Below are positions 45,053 to 54,406 of a stretch of 64,000 nt of DNA, in pieces; position 1 is the first letter of the stretch; every line of letters begins with the position of its first letter. Source of the DNA: WVZL01 sp041862375 (GTDB lineage: Bacteria; Acidobacteriota; Aminicenantia; Aminicenantales; Aminicenantaceae); assembly GCA_041862375.1 (NCBI GenBank), contig JBGVTE010000027.1, forward strand, positions 1 through 64,000, read 5' to 3'. The position numbers and the translations under genes were made by a program. The notes beneath the pieces are model-generated. The model was not told the DNA's origin. It saw only the letters and a list, made by a program, of their open reading frames with translations, and did not search any database.

Positions 45053-46429
45053 ATGAGTGGTAAAAAGATAAAAACGTTCATAGCTTTTATTGTTTTCATC
45101 ATCATCTGTTTCTCTGTCGCAGCAGAAGATATTCCCTCCGATGTCACTCCATTTGTAAGATTAGGCCATCTGGTCAAAGTATCAATTTTTAAAAATCCTG
45201 TTATTGATCAAAAAACTAGCAAGATCATCAGCAATGGACAATTGATAAGAGAAGAAATAGTCCAAATGCCTGTAGGATCGGGAACAATCATAAGCTCTGA
45301 TGGCTTGATCCTGACAAATAACCATGTGTATCAAATGAAAGAAGATACTCAATATGACCGTGACACACACATGCTCTACGTAGCACAACCTGCTAGTAAA
45401 TCAATGTTAGTCTACACGCTTAAAGATAATGATCCCCTCAAAGTCCCTGAACTTCAATACATAGCAGATCCTGTAAGCCTTGATGAAAGACGTGATACTG
45501 CGCTGTTAAAAATTGTAAGGGATAAGGAAGGGAAGGAAATAAAGAAAGATAATTTTTCTTTTTTAAAAATGGGAAATCCTTACGCAATAAAGCTTAACGA
45601 GGCAATCACAATCTATGGTTACCCGTCGAAGGGGGGCGATACCATAACTATAACAGAGGGGAAATTTCTCGGCTTTTACCACGATGAGCGTTTCTACGGG
45701 CTGGATGGTTTTATCAAGACAAATGCAGCCATGGCTCCTGGTAACAGTGGAGGAGCTGCAATAAATAAAAAAACACTCATCGGAGTGCCTACTGCTGTTA
45801 CGTTGCCTACATTAGCTGGTTCGGATTTAGGGTATATCCATCCAATTACTTGGGCAGCAAAGGTCTTAACGGTTGCAAAACATAAGTTCAATTTGAAAAC
45901 ACCTGTAATTCCTGCCCCATGGTTTCAAAGTGACCACAATACTGACGAAACTTTGGATAGAATGTATGTGAGCGGAAAAGTAGTCTCTTCACATTCGCAG
46001 CAGGGAATATCCGCTGTAGTGATTATAGCCCGGGAGGACAGGAGTTTTGAAGAGATTGAAAACCTGCATAGAGAATTGCAGATAGTGAATGTGATTTTTC
46101 TCGTCCAAAGATTGCATGATAAGGGTCTTTCGGTTGAAGAGATTGCCGAGAGGTTTCAGGCACCACAGGAGGAAATTCGTAACATAGTCGCAACTAATAT
46201 ATCCAGCGAAGACCTATTGCCGGACACAGTGAGCGCGATTAATGGAGAATTTTTCTATAATTTTACTGAAAGCGACAAGCAGGGATTCTTTATTCTCAGC
46301 ATACCGAGAGGACGAAGAGTGAAAGTGTACGTTACAGGTCAGGGATTCCACACCTTTGAAAAAGAGATTGAGCTTGGTTACAGACTTTCTCAGAACTTGG
46401 GTAAAATCACAATCTTTAGACAACAATAA
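45053..46429 (+). CDS. Secreted trypsin-like serine protease
   Basis: This 458-residue protein has a signal peptide (about 1-24), a chymotrypsin-fold protease domain with the triad His91 (NNHVY), Asp148 (RRDTALL) and Ser232 (APGNSGGA), and a C-terminal region. That region includes a short helical segment (ERFQAPQEEIRN) and a carboxypeptidase-regulatory-like beta domain at the end. Unlike DegP/HtrA there is no PDZ domain. A GAGAATGGG ribosome site lies before the ATG. It is co-transcribed with the PrsW-like membrane protein, suggesting a paired role in envelope proteolysis or signalling. Confidence 0.9.
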   Translation: MSGKKIKTFIAFIVFIIICFSVAAEDIPSDVTPFVRLGHLVKVSIFKNPVIDQKTSKIISNGQLIREEIVQMPVGSGTIISSDGLILTNNHVYQMKEDTQYDRDTHMLYVAQPASKSMLVYTLKDNDPLKVPELQYIADPVSLDERRDTALLKIVRDKEGKEIKKDNFSFLKMGNPYAIKLNEAITIYGYPSKGGDTITITEGKFLGFYHDERFYGLDGFIKTNAAMAPGNSGGAAINKKTLIGVPTAVTLPTLAGSDLGYIHPITWAAKVLTVAKHKFNLKTPVIPAPWFQSDHNTDETLDRMYVSGKVVSSHSQQGISAVVIIAREDRSFEEIENLHRELQIVNVIFLVQRLHDKGLSVEEIAERFQAPQEEIRNIVATNISSEDLLPDTVSAINGEFFYNFTESDKQGFFILSIPRGRRVKVYVTGQGFHTFEKEIELGYRLSQNLGKITIFRQQ

Positions 46430-46498
46430 GCTATCTACTTTATCTCCGCTTGCAAAAAGAGAGGATCTTGTTTCCCTTGCTTTCAAATTAGTTTAGTT

Positions 46499-46975
46499 TT
46501 AAATAAGCACCTTTATAAAATAGAATGTCATGATACCCGAAGCAATCAGCTTGAGGATCATCCCGACCATGATACCTATAAATACTCCCCATCCAGCTTT
46601 TAGGGCTTCAAAGCCGCTCTTCCCTTTCAATAATTCACCGATGATCGCACCCAGAAAAGCACCGATAATCATTCCCAGCGGAGGAGCGTAGATTAACCCG
46701 ATAATCATCCCGATAATTGCTCCCCAGAATCCATATCTTGAGGCGCCCAATTTTTTTGCACCTACTGCAGGCACAATGTAGTCGAGTACAGTAACAACCA
46801 GAGTAAGCGCAGCCATCCCAATCAAGAATTCAGGACTGAATGGCTCCCAGCCCTTAGCGAAGGAAAGGAGAATTAAAGCTAAAAAACTAAAAGGAGGCCC
46901 AGCAATACCAGGGACAACACAACCGATCAGTCCGATAACAATGCAAATACATCCAAGTATGATTAACACATCCAT
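46499..46975 (-). CDS. DUF456 membrane protein
   Basis: This 158-residue protein has five or so hydrophobic helices rich in glycine (GCVVPGIAGPP, GAIIGMIIGLIYAPPLGMIIGAFLGAIIGELLKG), matching the DUF456 family of small bacterial membrane proteins with glycine-zipper-like repeats. No function is established for the family to my knowledge. It stands alone on the minus strand, convergent with the protease gene. The ribosome site is weak. Confidence 0.88.
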   Translation of the reverse strand: MDVLIILGCICIVIGLIGCVVPGIAGPPFSFLALILLSFAKGWEPFSPEFLIGMAALTLVVTVLDYIVPAVGAKKLGASRYGFWGAIIGMIIGLIYAPPLGMIIGAFLGAIIGELLKGKSGFEALKAGWGVFIGIMVGMILKLIASGIMTFYFIKVLI

Positions 46976-47005
46976 TATTAAATCATAACCAGCAGATTAA
47001 ATCCC

Positions 47006-47357
47006 TCATACTGATGACCCAGTATAGGCGATTGTTTCTCCCATTACCCTCCTCGTTTCTTCCTCATCTACATGAGAAAAAAAGTTGGCGAAAGCAGTGC
47101 CGAAAACACTCTTTAGATTTAGATAAGGCCTTGCTGTGTCAAGGTTTCTATCAACGTACATGGCAAGGAGGTTAAAGAATGCCCAGAGTGGAAGCCAGAA
47201 GAATAAGCCGAGTATTACTAAAAACAGGGCGAATTTCACATCTGAAAGGGCTGTATACATATCTCGAAATTTTTTTCCGATAGTAGGCAAATCGTTCAAG
47301 CACTTCTACAGAATTTGCCACCCAAAAAACCTTTGGGAAAGGTGTCCTTTTTCCCAT
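47006..47357 (-). pseudogene. Relic of an MFS-type transporter
   Basis: From 47357 the minus strand begins MGKRTPFPKVFWVANSVEV and continues LERFAYY, the N-terminus of a major-facilitator-type transporter. Immediately afterwards, in a different frame, comes KKFRDMYTALSDVKFALFLV and WLPLWAFFNLLAMYVDRNL, which reads like the central loop and helix 7 region of such a protein. It ends early at 47006. An internal segment of roughly 150-200 codons and the whole C-terminal half are missing. It is a deletion-decayed gene. The region 47358-47646 upstream shows no gene. Confidence 0.72.
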
Positions 47358-47646
47358 AGCTCCCTCACAAGCTCTGTGTAATTACAATCAGTTCTTCTAA
47401 AAATTAATGCTTTTTTAGGCTCCGGTAACGGATAATTATTCGAGGTAGAAATATTATACAAACACCATACGATAAGCAAGCAAAAAGACAATTTTTTAAA
47501 TAAGTATCTTTTTCTCCGAGATAAGAGCTAAAGCAGTCACCAGCGAGGGAGTATGAGGCTTTAAGGCACGCTCGCTTGTTTATCAATTATCATGGAAAAT
47601 AGATGCTTACAAAAATGGACATTTATAAACGGAATTAATTGTTAGG

Positions 47647-48159
47647 TTAGATGTTCGAGACACCTTGTGGTACTGGCTTTATGATGAGAATGGCTTCAAG
47701 GAGTGATACGACGACTTTTTCGCAATTGCCCTCTTTAATCTGGTCTTGAGCTTCTCTCAATTTGCTCTCAAAATGTTCAGCAATTGAGCTAATTGCAGAC
47801 GGCTTACCTGATTTGTCAAAATCCTCAAAATCGGGCTTTATTATCTTGAAAGCCTCCCAGAGTGATTTGAATCCTTCATCGTCAAGTAAATTAGTATTAC
47901 TGAAGCGCTCCTTAGCCATTAGTATTTTTGCTTCTACATCACTTGGATAATCAGTATGCGGTAATGTCAACAAAATAGCATCCAGGATGAGATACAGCCC
48001 CTTTTCATTATTGTTATTTTTAAATTGCTCTTTAGCGGATACAATTTTTTCCTCAGCTTCAACTGCAGTGGGAAAAGATGCTTTTTGGCAGGAAGATAGG
48101 AATATAAAAAGAGCCAGCAAAGCTACTAAAATAACAATAAGATTTTTTTGTTTCATCAT
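47647..48159 (-). CDS. Putative lipoprotein, unknown function
   Basis: This protein of about 170 residues has a lipoprotein signal (VALLALFIFLSSC; Cys in LSSC) and a helical, TPR-like body containing two similar segments (AEEKIVSAKEQFKNNNNEKGLYLILDAILL and FESKLREAQDQIKEGNCEKVVVSLLEAILI). The ATG at 48159 is chosen because GAGGAG lies just upstream; a TTG 15 nt earlier would put that site inside the gene. It starts inside the tail of a hydrolase relic, so its ribosome site derives from former coding sequence. The family is not recognised. Confidence 0.72.
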   Translation of the reverse strand: MMKQKNLIVILVALLALFIFLSSCQKASFPTAVEAEEKIVSAKEQFKNNNNEKGLYLILDAILLTLPHTDYPSDVEAKILMAKERFSNTNLLDDEGFKSLWEAFKIIKPDFEDFDKSGKPSAISSIAEHFESKLREAQDQIKEGNCEKVVVSLLEAILIIKPVPQGVSNI

Positions 48160-48328
48160 GATCACTCTCCTCAATTATTTTTACCGTTCCTAATTCCATT
48201 TTATTCAATTCCGTGAACATTAAAGCTAAATTCTCCCCATTAAAGACGAGCACAGGAGCCTTTACATTCTCAAGTTCACTCCTTAAGCCATACTGCAACC
48301 CGAGCGAAAAATACAAGACATGAACCAC
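48160..48328 (-). pseudogene. Relic of an alpha/beta-hydrolase C-terminus
   Basis: The minus strand reads LQYGLRSELENVKAPVLVFN then GENLALMFTEL and TVKIIEESDH. That is the pattern of the last strands of alpha/beta hydrolases, where (V/I)PVLVxxGExD carries the acid and SxH the catalytic His. No start, nucleophile elbow or upstream domain remains. It lies next to an intact S33 hydrolase at 48366 but is not its end. A decayed paralog is the simplest explanation. Confidence 0.5.
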
Positions 48329-48365
48329 TCAGACTCCAATATCTTCAGTAATTTCTCTCTATATA

Positions 48366-49403
48366 TCACTCAAAATCCTTCATGGCTTTAAGCAAAGCTC
48401 TCTGGATCGGTTTTTCACCCATCCAATGGCCAGCGGCTTCAGCGATAAATATTTTCGATTTAGGGAGCGACTTGTGCAGCCGGTAGGCAGCTTTAGGAGG
48501 ACAAATAACATCATACCTCCCGTTTACTATGATGGTTGGAATATTAGAAATCTTTTTAATATTATTCCATAGCTGATTTTCCTTCAGGAAACATCCATTC
48601 GCCATGTAAAAGTTTTCAAGAAGGCCAAATGCATAGGGATTGTAATCCCTTATAAAGTCCTCTACTACCTTGTCAGGAACTACCAATCCGCTTATTTTGA
48701 TCTCGTATCTTGCCCACGCTTTACTGTATTTATCCTTCTCGGCCTGGCTTCCATCATGAATCAACCGGAAGAGGTACTCATGTAAGGGGCGCTTAGACGG
48801 CTCGGGCAACGAGTCAAGTAATGCCCCGTATATCTCAGGGAAAAACCGGGCAACACCTCCGTGATAAAAATGGTCTATTTCCTCCTTTGTTGCAGTAAAA
48901 ACTCCCCTGAGTATCATCCCGCTAACATTCTCTGGGTAGGCTTCTGCGTATGACAGACCGAGGGTTGTTCCCCAGGAACCGCCGAAGAGTATCACCTTCC
49001 CGAGTTTTAAGTGTTTTCGCAGGCGTTCGATATCATCGACAAGGAATTGGGTAGTGTTGTCTTTTATTTCACCGTAAGGTCGTGATCTCCCTGAACCGCG
49101 CTGGTCATAAAGAACAATCAGGAACTTCTCAGGATTGCAAAAACGCCTCATGTATGGCGAAGAACTTCCTCCAGGCCCTCCATGGAGGAAAAATACCGGC
49201 TTCCCTTTCGGATTCCCTGAGAGCTCATAATAAATTTCATGTATTCCAGATACTTTGAGATAACCGGTTTTAAATGGTTCTATCTCAGGCCAGAGGCTTA
49301 TTATTTCTCTTCTGCCTTCAACGCCATGACTCGCAACAAAGAGTACTGCACAAAGGGAAATAAAACTCGAAATGATTATAAAGATACGTTTCTTTCTTTT
49401 CAT
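48366..49403 (-). CDS. Proline iminopeptidase-like alpha/beta hydrolase, S33, exported
   Basis: This protein of about 345 residues has an N-terminal signal or anchor segment. The S33 signatures are oxyanion motif HGGPGG, DQRGSGRS, nucleophile elbow GGSWGTTL, acid in NGRYDVICPP and His in AAGHWMGE. It removes N-terminal proline from peptides, complementing the other peptidases in the window. The ATG at 49403 is used because AAGGAGG lies 9 nt upstream; the longer ORF from 49433 would bury that site. It follows a membrane-protein gene after 33 nt on the same strand, suggesting co-transcription. Confidence 0.92.
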   Translation of the reverse strand: MKRKKRIFIIISSFISLCAVLFVASHGVEGRREIISLWPEIEPFKTGYLKVSGIHEIYYELSGNPKGKPVFFLHGGPGGSSSPYMRRFCNPEKFLIVLYDQRGSGRSRPYGEIKDNTTQFLVDDIERLRKHLKLGKVILFGGSWGTTLGLSYAEAYPENVSGMILRGVFTATKEEIDHFYHGGVARFFPEIYGALLDSLPEPSKRPLHEYLFRLIHDGSQAEKDKYSKAWARYEIKISGLVVPDKVVEDFIRDYNPYAFGLLENFYMANGCFLKENQLWNNIKKISNIPTIIVNGRYDVICPPKAAYRLHKSLPKSKIFIAEAAGHWMGEKPIQRALLKAMKDFE

Positions 49404-49436
49404 ATTCACTAACCTCCTTAAAAACGTGTGCATTTT

Positions 49437-50486
49437 CTATTCTCTCTCTGCCTTTTTCTTACCTCTCACAATAAAAGATATTACAAACAGCGCTACGCCC
49501 ACGATGCATACAATCCCTGCTACTGTAGCCACCGGTGAAATAAGATGGTCCACTATCCTGATATGAATCCACGAAGTCTTTTCAAGAATCAACTCCTGGA
49601 GATCTGTTGTCCACGTCTCTGACCACCACGAATAGGGAGCTAATTTTATCGCCAGAGGAGTAATATTCATCACGAATAAAGACAGGATGAGCGGGATTAA
49701 GCCTCCGACAAAAAAGGAAATTCCGCTCCACCTGAAAAAACTGGATGCAGATGTAGCAGCAATAAGAGCTCCGATAAAGATAAGTACCGCTGGTATTATA
49801 AAAAATGAATAGGATAGAAGCGTCACTGTCCGGGAAATACCAAAAGGAACAAAGCGGACGCCTCTGAGTATCTCAACTTCATCGGGCATATCAACTACTG
49901 CACGATCGAACTCATCCCGTATTATTTTTTCAGCAAGCGCCATGTCTGGACGACACGGAGGCAGCGTAAACAACTCGCTTTCCCCATCTTCAGCCCTTTC
50001 CCAAACTTCTTCCTCCTCATAATCACAGGGTGGTAGATTCTGAATCAGCACTTTTAAGTACTGAATAGATTCCTCATGAAAGAATGCGCTCTTCAGAGGA
50101 ATGAGATCGAACACAACTGTTCTCGGCCTTCTCTCGCCTCGTAGTATCTCCCCAACATCATAGAGCGATTCAGACAATTCATTTTCCAACCAGTCTAACA
50201 GGCCGATTTTTCTCATCAGTTCCCTGGGTGAGATGCCTGTCTTGGCTGCAGCCTGGAACCAGGCCCTTGTATCCTCATCAGCGATGGCCCTTTCGTCCTG
50301 TGCTTCTAAAAAAACTTCCTCTACAAGATCAGGAATATCATCAATGATTTCTCGAGGCAGTTCTGAGACAAACTCAGGAGATACGGCCGCTTTGGTTACA
50401 CCTACTACCCAAATTACTCCAAAAAGAACAGGAAGGCCTATGAAGATGATAATGAGTAATCCAATGACCTTACGTAATGGATTCAT
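49437..50486 (-). CDS. Conserved membrane protein, unknown function
   Basis: This 349-residue protein has an N-terminal membrane helix (about 7-30), a soluble acidic extracytoplasmic domain of about 200 residues (with two Cys in LPPCDYEEEE and LPPCRPDMA that could form a disulfide), and four C-terminal helices (about 225-340) ending in a Lys/Arg-rich tail. I do not recognise a family. GGAG precedes the start. It is the upstream gene of the proline iminopeptidase. Confidence 0.8.
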   Translation of the reverse strand: MNPLRKVIGLLIIIFIGLPVLFGVIWVVGVTKAAVSPEFVSELPREIIDDIPDLVEEVFLEAQDERAIADEDTRAWFQAAAKTGISPRELMRKIGLLDWLENELSESLYDVGEILRGERRPRTVVFDLIPLKSAFFHEESIQYLKVLIQNLPPCDYEEEEVWERAEDGESELFTLPPCRPDMALAEKIIRDEFDRAVVDMPDEVEILRGVRFVPFGISRTVTLLSYSFFIIPAVLIFIGALIAATSASSFFRWSGISFFVGGLIPLILSLFVMNITPLAIKLAPYSWWSETWTTDLQELILEKTSWIHIRIVDHLISPVATVAGIVCIVGVALFVISFIVRGKKKAERE

Positions 50487-50697
50487 GCCAACACTCCTTG
50501 TATATTTTTATAATCCTATGCTGGATTATTTAGAAAACTAGTCTATTTATCCTATCCACCGCCTCTTTTATTCAATTAATTAAAAATAGTAGACCGCTCG
50601 CTCCTTTGTTCGCTCGAAACGACTCTCTATCCCATCGCTTGGGGACAAGAGCAATAATCAATTATTTGTCCTGGAACTCGCCGGAAATCATCCTGTT

Positions 50698-53600
50698 TTA
50701 TTTTGAACGATCTGGATACGCTGGTCTCTCAGGCTTTTTTGTAGGTTTCTTTTTAAGAAGATCAAGGACTACATCTATTGCTTTTTCCAGTTGAGGATCC
50801 TTACCGGCAGCCATCTCGTGGGGAGTATTTTCTACTTCAATGTCTGGGTCAACACCATAGCCCTCAACATCCCAGTAGCCATCGGGATGCCATATTGCCA
50901 GATTGGGTGCAGTGATAAAGCCTCCATCGATCAACATAGGATTGCCGCTAATACCGATGAGTCCGCCCCAGGTTCTCTTTCCCACTATCGGTCCGAGTCC
51001 AGCCTTCCGGAAACAGTATGGAAAAGCATCGCCTCCAGAACCTGCCCACTCATTTATTATCATCACTTTTGGTCCGATATGAGAAAGATAGGGTATGGTT
51101 AAATCGCGGTGCTCCCTTCTTGCAGCGTAGGCATACAATGGACGATTCATCATTTCAATAAAGCGGTCTGAAAATTGACCTCCACTGTTGAACCGCTCAT
51201 CTATAATCAAGCCATCCAGCCTGTGCTGAGGGATAAACTGACGGATTAACTCATTCTGTCCGGTAATACTTGTATCAGGAACATAGATGTACCCGACTCT
51301 CCCGTTGGTCAACTTTGCCACTTTTTTGCGGTTGCTTTCGATCCAGGCGAGATTGCGCAATCGGTAATCACTGGACAGAGGTTTAACAATCACATCACGG
51401 GATCCTGTCATACTTGAAGTGGAATTAACGGTCAAAATAACCACTTCACCTGCAAGTCCCTGGAATGAAGCCCAAACGTCCTTTGAAGTATCGAGAGGTT
51501 GTCCATTCACAGCAAGGAGATACTCTCCCTCATTAACCTTGATACCTGGCCGACGAAGTGGTGAGCGAGCCTCAGCATCCCAGGGAGCTCCTTGATAAAT
51601 TTTTGTTATACGAAAAGTATTTTTCTCTCTGTCCAGCTTAAAATCACACCCGAGCAATCCAACTGAAATCCTTTTACCTCTCTCGATATCACCGCCTCCG
51701 ACATAACTATGGGATGAGTTTAGCTCAGCAATCATCTCACCTATAACATAGTTTAAGTCTTCTCGGTCTACCACATGAGCAAGCATTGCTGCATACCGCT
51801 TTTTAATCGCTTTCCAATCGATTCCATGCATGTTCGGGGCATAGAAAAAGTCACGCTCGATTCGCCAAGCTTCATTGAATAGCTGCTTCCACTCCTCGCG
51901 AGGATTGATCCATGCTTTCATCATGTTAGTCGCAATCTTGCCGTCCCCGACCTTTTTCTTCGGAGCCAAATCAATAATACCCCATGTTGTTTTGCTCTTG
52001 TATAAGACTTTCTTTCCGTCAGCCGATAAATCGTAGGTGTCGATTCCTGAAATGACTACTTTTTCCTCTCGATCTTTCAGGTCATAAAAGGCCAGTGTAC
52101 CTGAAGGAACGCCGGGTTTTGCAGCACCGGTAGCAGGATACCGTACGTAGACCACTTTACCCTTAACCGCATTCAGAGGACCCACATTGCCAACATTTAC
52201 AGGGAGCTTCTCTACTCGCTCTTCAATACCCTCGAAATCAATCTTAACAGGTTTGGGTTTATCCTCCTCGTCACCTTTCTTTTCGGTTTTTTTTGCGGGC
52301 TCCTTTTTTTCTTCTTTCTTCTCCTCGGCTTTTTCCTCAGCACCCTTTTCTTCCTTCTTTTCTTCCTCAACCTTTTCCTCATCACTTCTGGGGGCGATTG
52401 GAGATTCGATATCTTTACGCAATGTCACAACATAAATGTTGGTGGCATTCGGGTAAACCCAGGTAGAATCCAGATCACTGTAAACCGGCCTGAAAGTGCG
52501 GTTAGAGTAGAAGAAAAGATACTTGCCCTCAGGATCAAACACCGGCCGAAAGTCATTATAATAGCCGCTCGTTACCTGATGCTTTTTATCCTGGGAAGTG
52601 TCATAAATCATAATCACACCCTGGCTATTCTCTATATGGTTCGTGTACGCCAGCCATCTGCTATCAGATGACCATGTATAATCTCTGATATAAGTGACTT
52701 TATCCTTATCAACATACTTCGGCTTACCTTCATCCACGTTGAGGACAAAGAGGCTGCTGGTTTTATCAATAAAAGCAATCTTTTTGCTGTCTGGTGACCA
52801 TACTGGTCCAAAACGATATGCAGTTCCTCCAGTAGTGATCTGGCGTTCCTTTTCCTTACCATCGCTTTGCCGCAGGTACAATTCGTATTCACCGGTAACA
52901 TCAGAGAAATAGGCTACATACTTGCCGTCAGGGGACCACGCTGGATAGCGCTCTGCAATTCCTGAAGTGTTTGTTAAATTGCGGACACTGCCGTGCTTTT
53001 CGGGTACGGTAAAAACTTCTCCACGGGCACCAAACAATGCCCTTTTTCCGGTTGGTGAAAGAGAAAAGCTCTCAATGTTTTCAGAGCAGTCTTTGAGCTG
53101 GGCACGAATTTTGGGAAGGTCAGCTGGTACTTTTATTGAAACCGGACTTGAAGCTTCGCTCTTCAGGTCAAGCAGATAAAGCTTGCCGCCGTTCTCGAAG
53201 ATTATCGAATCCGGGCCGATACTAGGCCATTTTACATCGTACTTGTCGAATTTAGTGACCTGCCGCGTTTCCTTTGTATTAAGATCATACGCCCAGATGT
53301 TGTATTTCTTGAGCTTGTCACGGTCAGAGAGGAAGTAGATCGTATTTTCATGCCACATAGGAAGAGCATCTGTTCCCTCAAAGTCAGTGATTTTTTCTGA
53401 AATATTCCTGACTAAATCATAGATCCACAGGTCGCTGGCCATACCTCCCCGGTAGCGTTTCCAGGTCCGGAATTCACGGGATATGTACTGGAAAGCCATG
53501 CGGTTGCCGTCCGGACTGAAACTTGCAAGCTCACCGTAAGGAAGAGGAAGTGTCTCCGGCATCCCTCCTTTAACTGGTTGTTTAAAGAAGCGATTAAACC

Positions 53601-54018
53601 GGTAAGAGGGGCTCTTCATCCCAGAACGGTAGAGAATATTCTTTCCATCAGGATACCATTCAACCACTAAATCAGACGCAGGATGGTGAGTTATTCTCTC
53701 CGGATAACCGCCTACTGCAGGCATGACATAAACGTCAGTGTTGCCATCATAATTCCCGCTGAAAGCAATCATCTTACCGTCCGGCGAAAACTTCGGAAAG
53801 ATTTCAAGGCCCTTCGGAGAGCTCAACTTACGGGCAAGTCCCCCCTCTTTAAGTACTGTCCACAGGTCGCCTGCATACACAAACACAATCTTCTCAGCAC
53901 TCACATCTGGAAACCGAAGCATAAGAGCATCTGGAATTTTTTCCTGTTCAGGTATTGATACAGACATTACAGTAAATAAATACAAAAGCATTCCCAAAAA
54001 AATTAAAGCACGTTTCAT
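50698..54018 (-). CDS. Tricorn protease-like S41 peptidase, exported
   Basis: This 1106-residue secreted tricorn homolog has a signal peptide (1-18), then a TolB-like six-bladed and a second beta-propeller (about 35-540). A strongly charged Glu/Lys linker follows (about 545-590), then the C1 domain, PDZ (INGQPLDTSKDVW region) and the C2 core. Catalytic residues are visible: His770 in SSHSYVGGGD and Ser994 in EWAGSGGD. Tricorn degrades oligopeptides into small fragments that aminopeptidases finish. The gene is divergent from an M28 aminopeptidase with a shared 388-nt control region. GGAGGTTATC precedes the ATG. Confidence 0.95.
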   Translation of the reverse strand: MKRALIFLGMLLYLFTVMSVSIPEQEKIPDALMLRFPDVSAEKIVFVYAGDLWTVLKEGGLARKLSSPKGLEIFPKFSPDGKMIAFSGNYDGNTDVYVMPAVGGYPERITHHPASDLVVEWYPDGKNILYRSGMKSPSYRFNRFFKQPVKGGMPETLPLPYGELASFSPDGNRMAFQYISREFRTWKRYRGGMASDLWIYDLVRNISEKITDFEGTDALPMWHENTIYFLSDRDKLKKYNIWAYDLNTKETRQVTKFDKYDVKWPSIGPDSIIFENGGKLYLLDLKSEASSPVSIKVPADLPKIRAQLKDCSENIESFSLSPTGKRALFGARGEVFTVPEKHGSVRNLTNTSGIAERYPAWSPDGKYVAYFSDVTGEYELYLRQSDGKEKERQITTGGTAYRFGPVWSPDSKKIAFIDKTSSLFVLNVDEGKPKYVDKDKVTYIRDYTWSSDSRWLAYTNHIENSQGVIMIYDTSQDKKHQVTSGYYNDFRPVFDPEGKYLFFYSNRTFRPVYSDLDSTWVYPNATNIYVVTLRKDIESPIAPRSDEEKVEEEKKEEKGAEEKAEEKKEEKKEPAKKTEKKGDEEDKPKPVKIDFEGIEERVEKLPVNVGNVGPLNAVKGKVVYVRYPATGAAKPGVPSGTLAFYDLKDREEKVVISGIDTYDLSADGKKVLYKSKTTWGIIDLAPKKKVGDGKIATNMMKAWINPREEWKQLFNEAWRIERDFFYAPNMHGIDWKAIKKRYAAMLAHVVDREDLNYVIGEMIAELNSSHSYVGGGDIERGKRISVGLLGCDFKLDREKNTFRITKIYQGAPWDAEARSPLRRPGIKVNEGEYLLAVNGQPLDTSKDVWASFQGLAGEVVILTVNSTSSMTGSRDVIVKPLSSDYRLRNLAWIESNRKKVAKLTNGRVGYIYVPDTSITGQNELIRQFIPQHRLDGLIIDERFNSGGQFSDRFIEMMNRPLYAYAARREHRDLTIPYLSHIGPKVMIINEWAGSGGDAFPYCFRKAGLGPIVGKRTWGGLIGISGNPMLIDGGFITAPNLAIWHPDGYWDVEGYGVDPDIEVENTPHEMAAGKDPQLEKAIDVVLDLLKKKPTKKPERPAYPDRSK

Positions 54019-54406
54019 GATGATAACCTCCTAAATATTTTTAAATCATGAATTGTCTGGAATAAGATAGGCTTCAAATTCATAAAAATACCATGATATT
54101 ACTTTATACAATCTTTGTCACAAGGATTTTTATATCCTGTCGAACTTCAATTGTCTCTTCAATATTGAAATACGGAAAATCTGAGAATAAGTTGTAAGAA
54201 TTATTAATAAAATTGGCGAAACTTTTTAATTAAGAAGCTTTATCCCCTTATCCCTACGAATAAAGAAATCAAATAACTAACCCAAAAAGTAAAAAGCAAA
54301 ATTTAAAGATTAGAAAGTCCGAATAGTAAAGTGTATAATTTGACTCTTTCGGAGAACGATGATAATTAGAAATTCCCCAACATTATCAATATAAGGAGGA
54401 AAATTT
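54019..54406. other. Divergent control region, tricorn / M28 genes
   Basis: 388 bases separating two divergent peptidase genes, so it must carry both promoters. It is AT-rich. An AAGGAGG site at its right end serves the M28 gene. I found no operator-like palindrome or other recognisable element. Confidence 0.4.
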
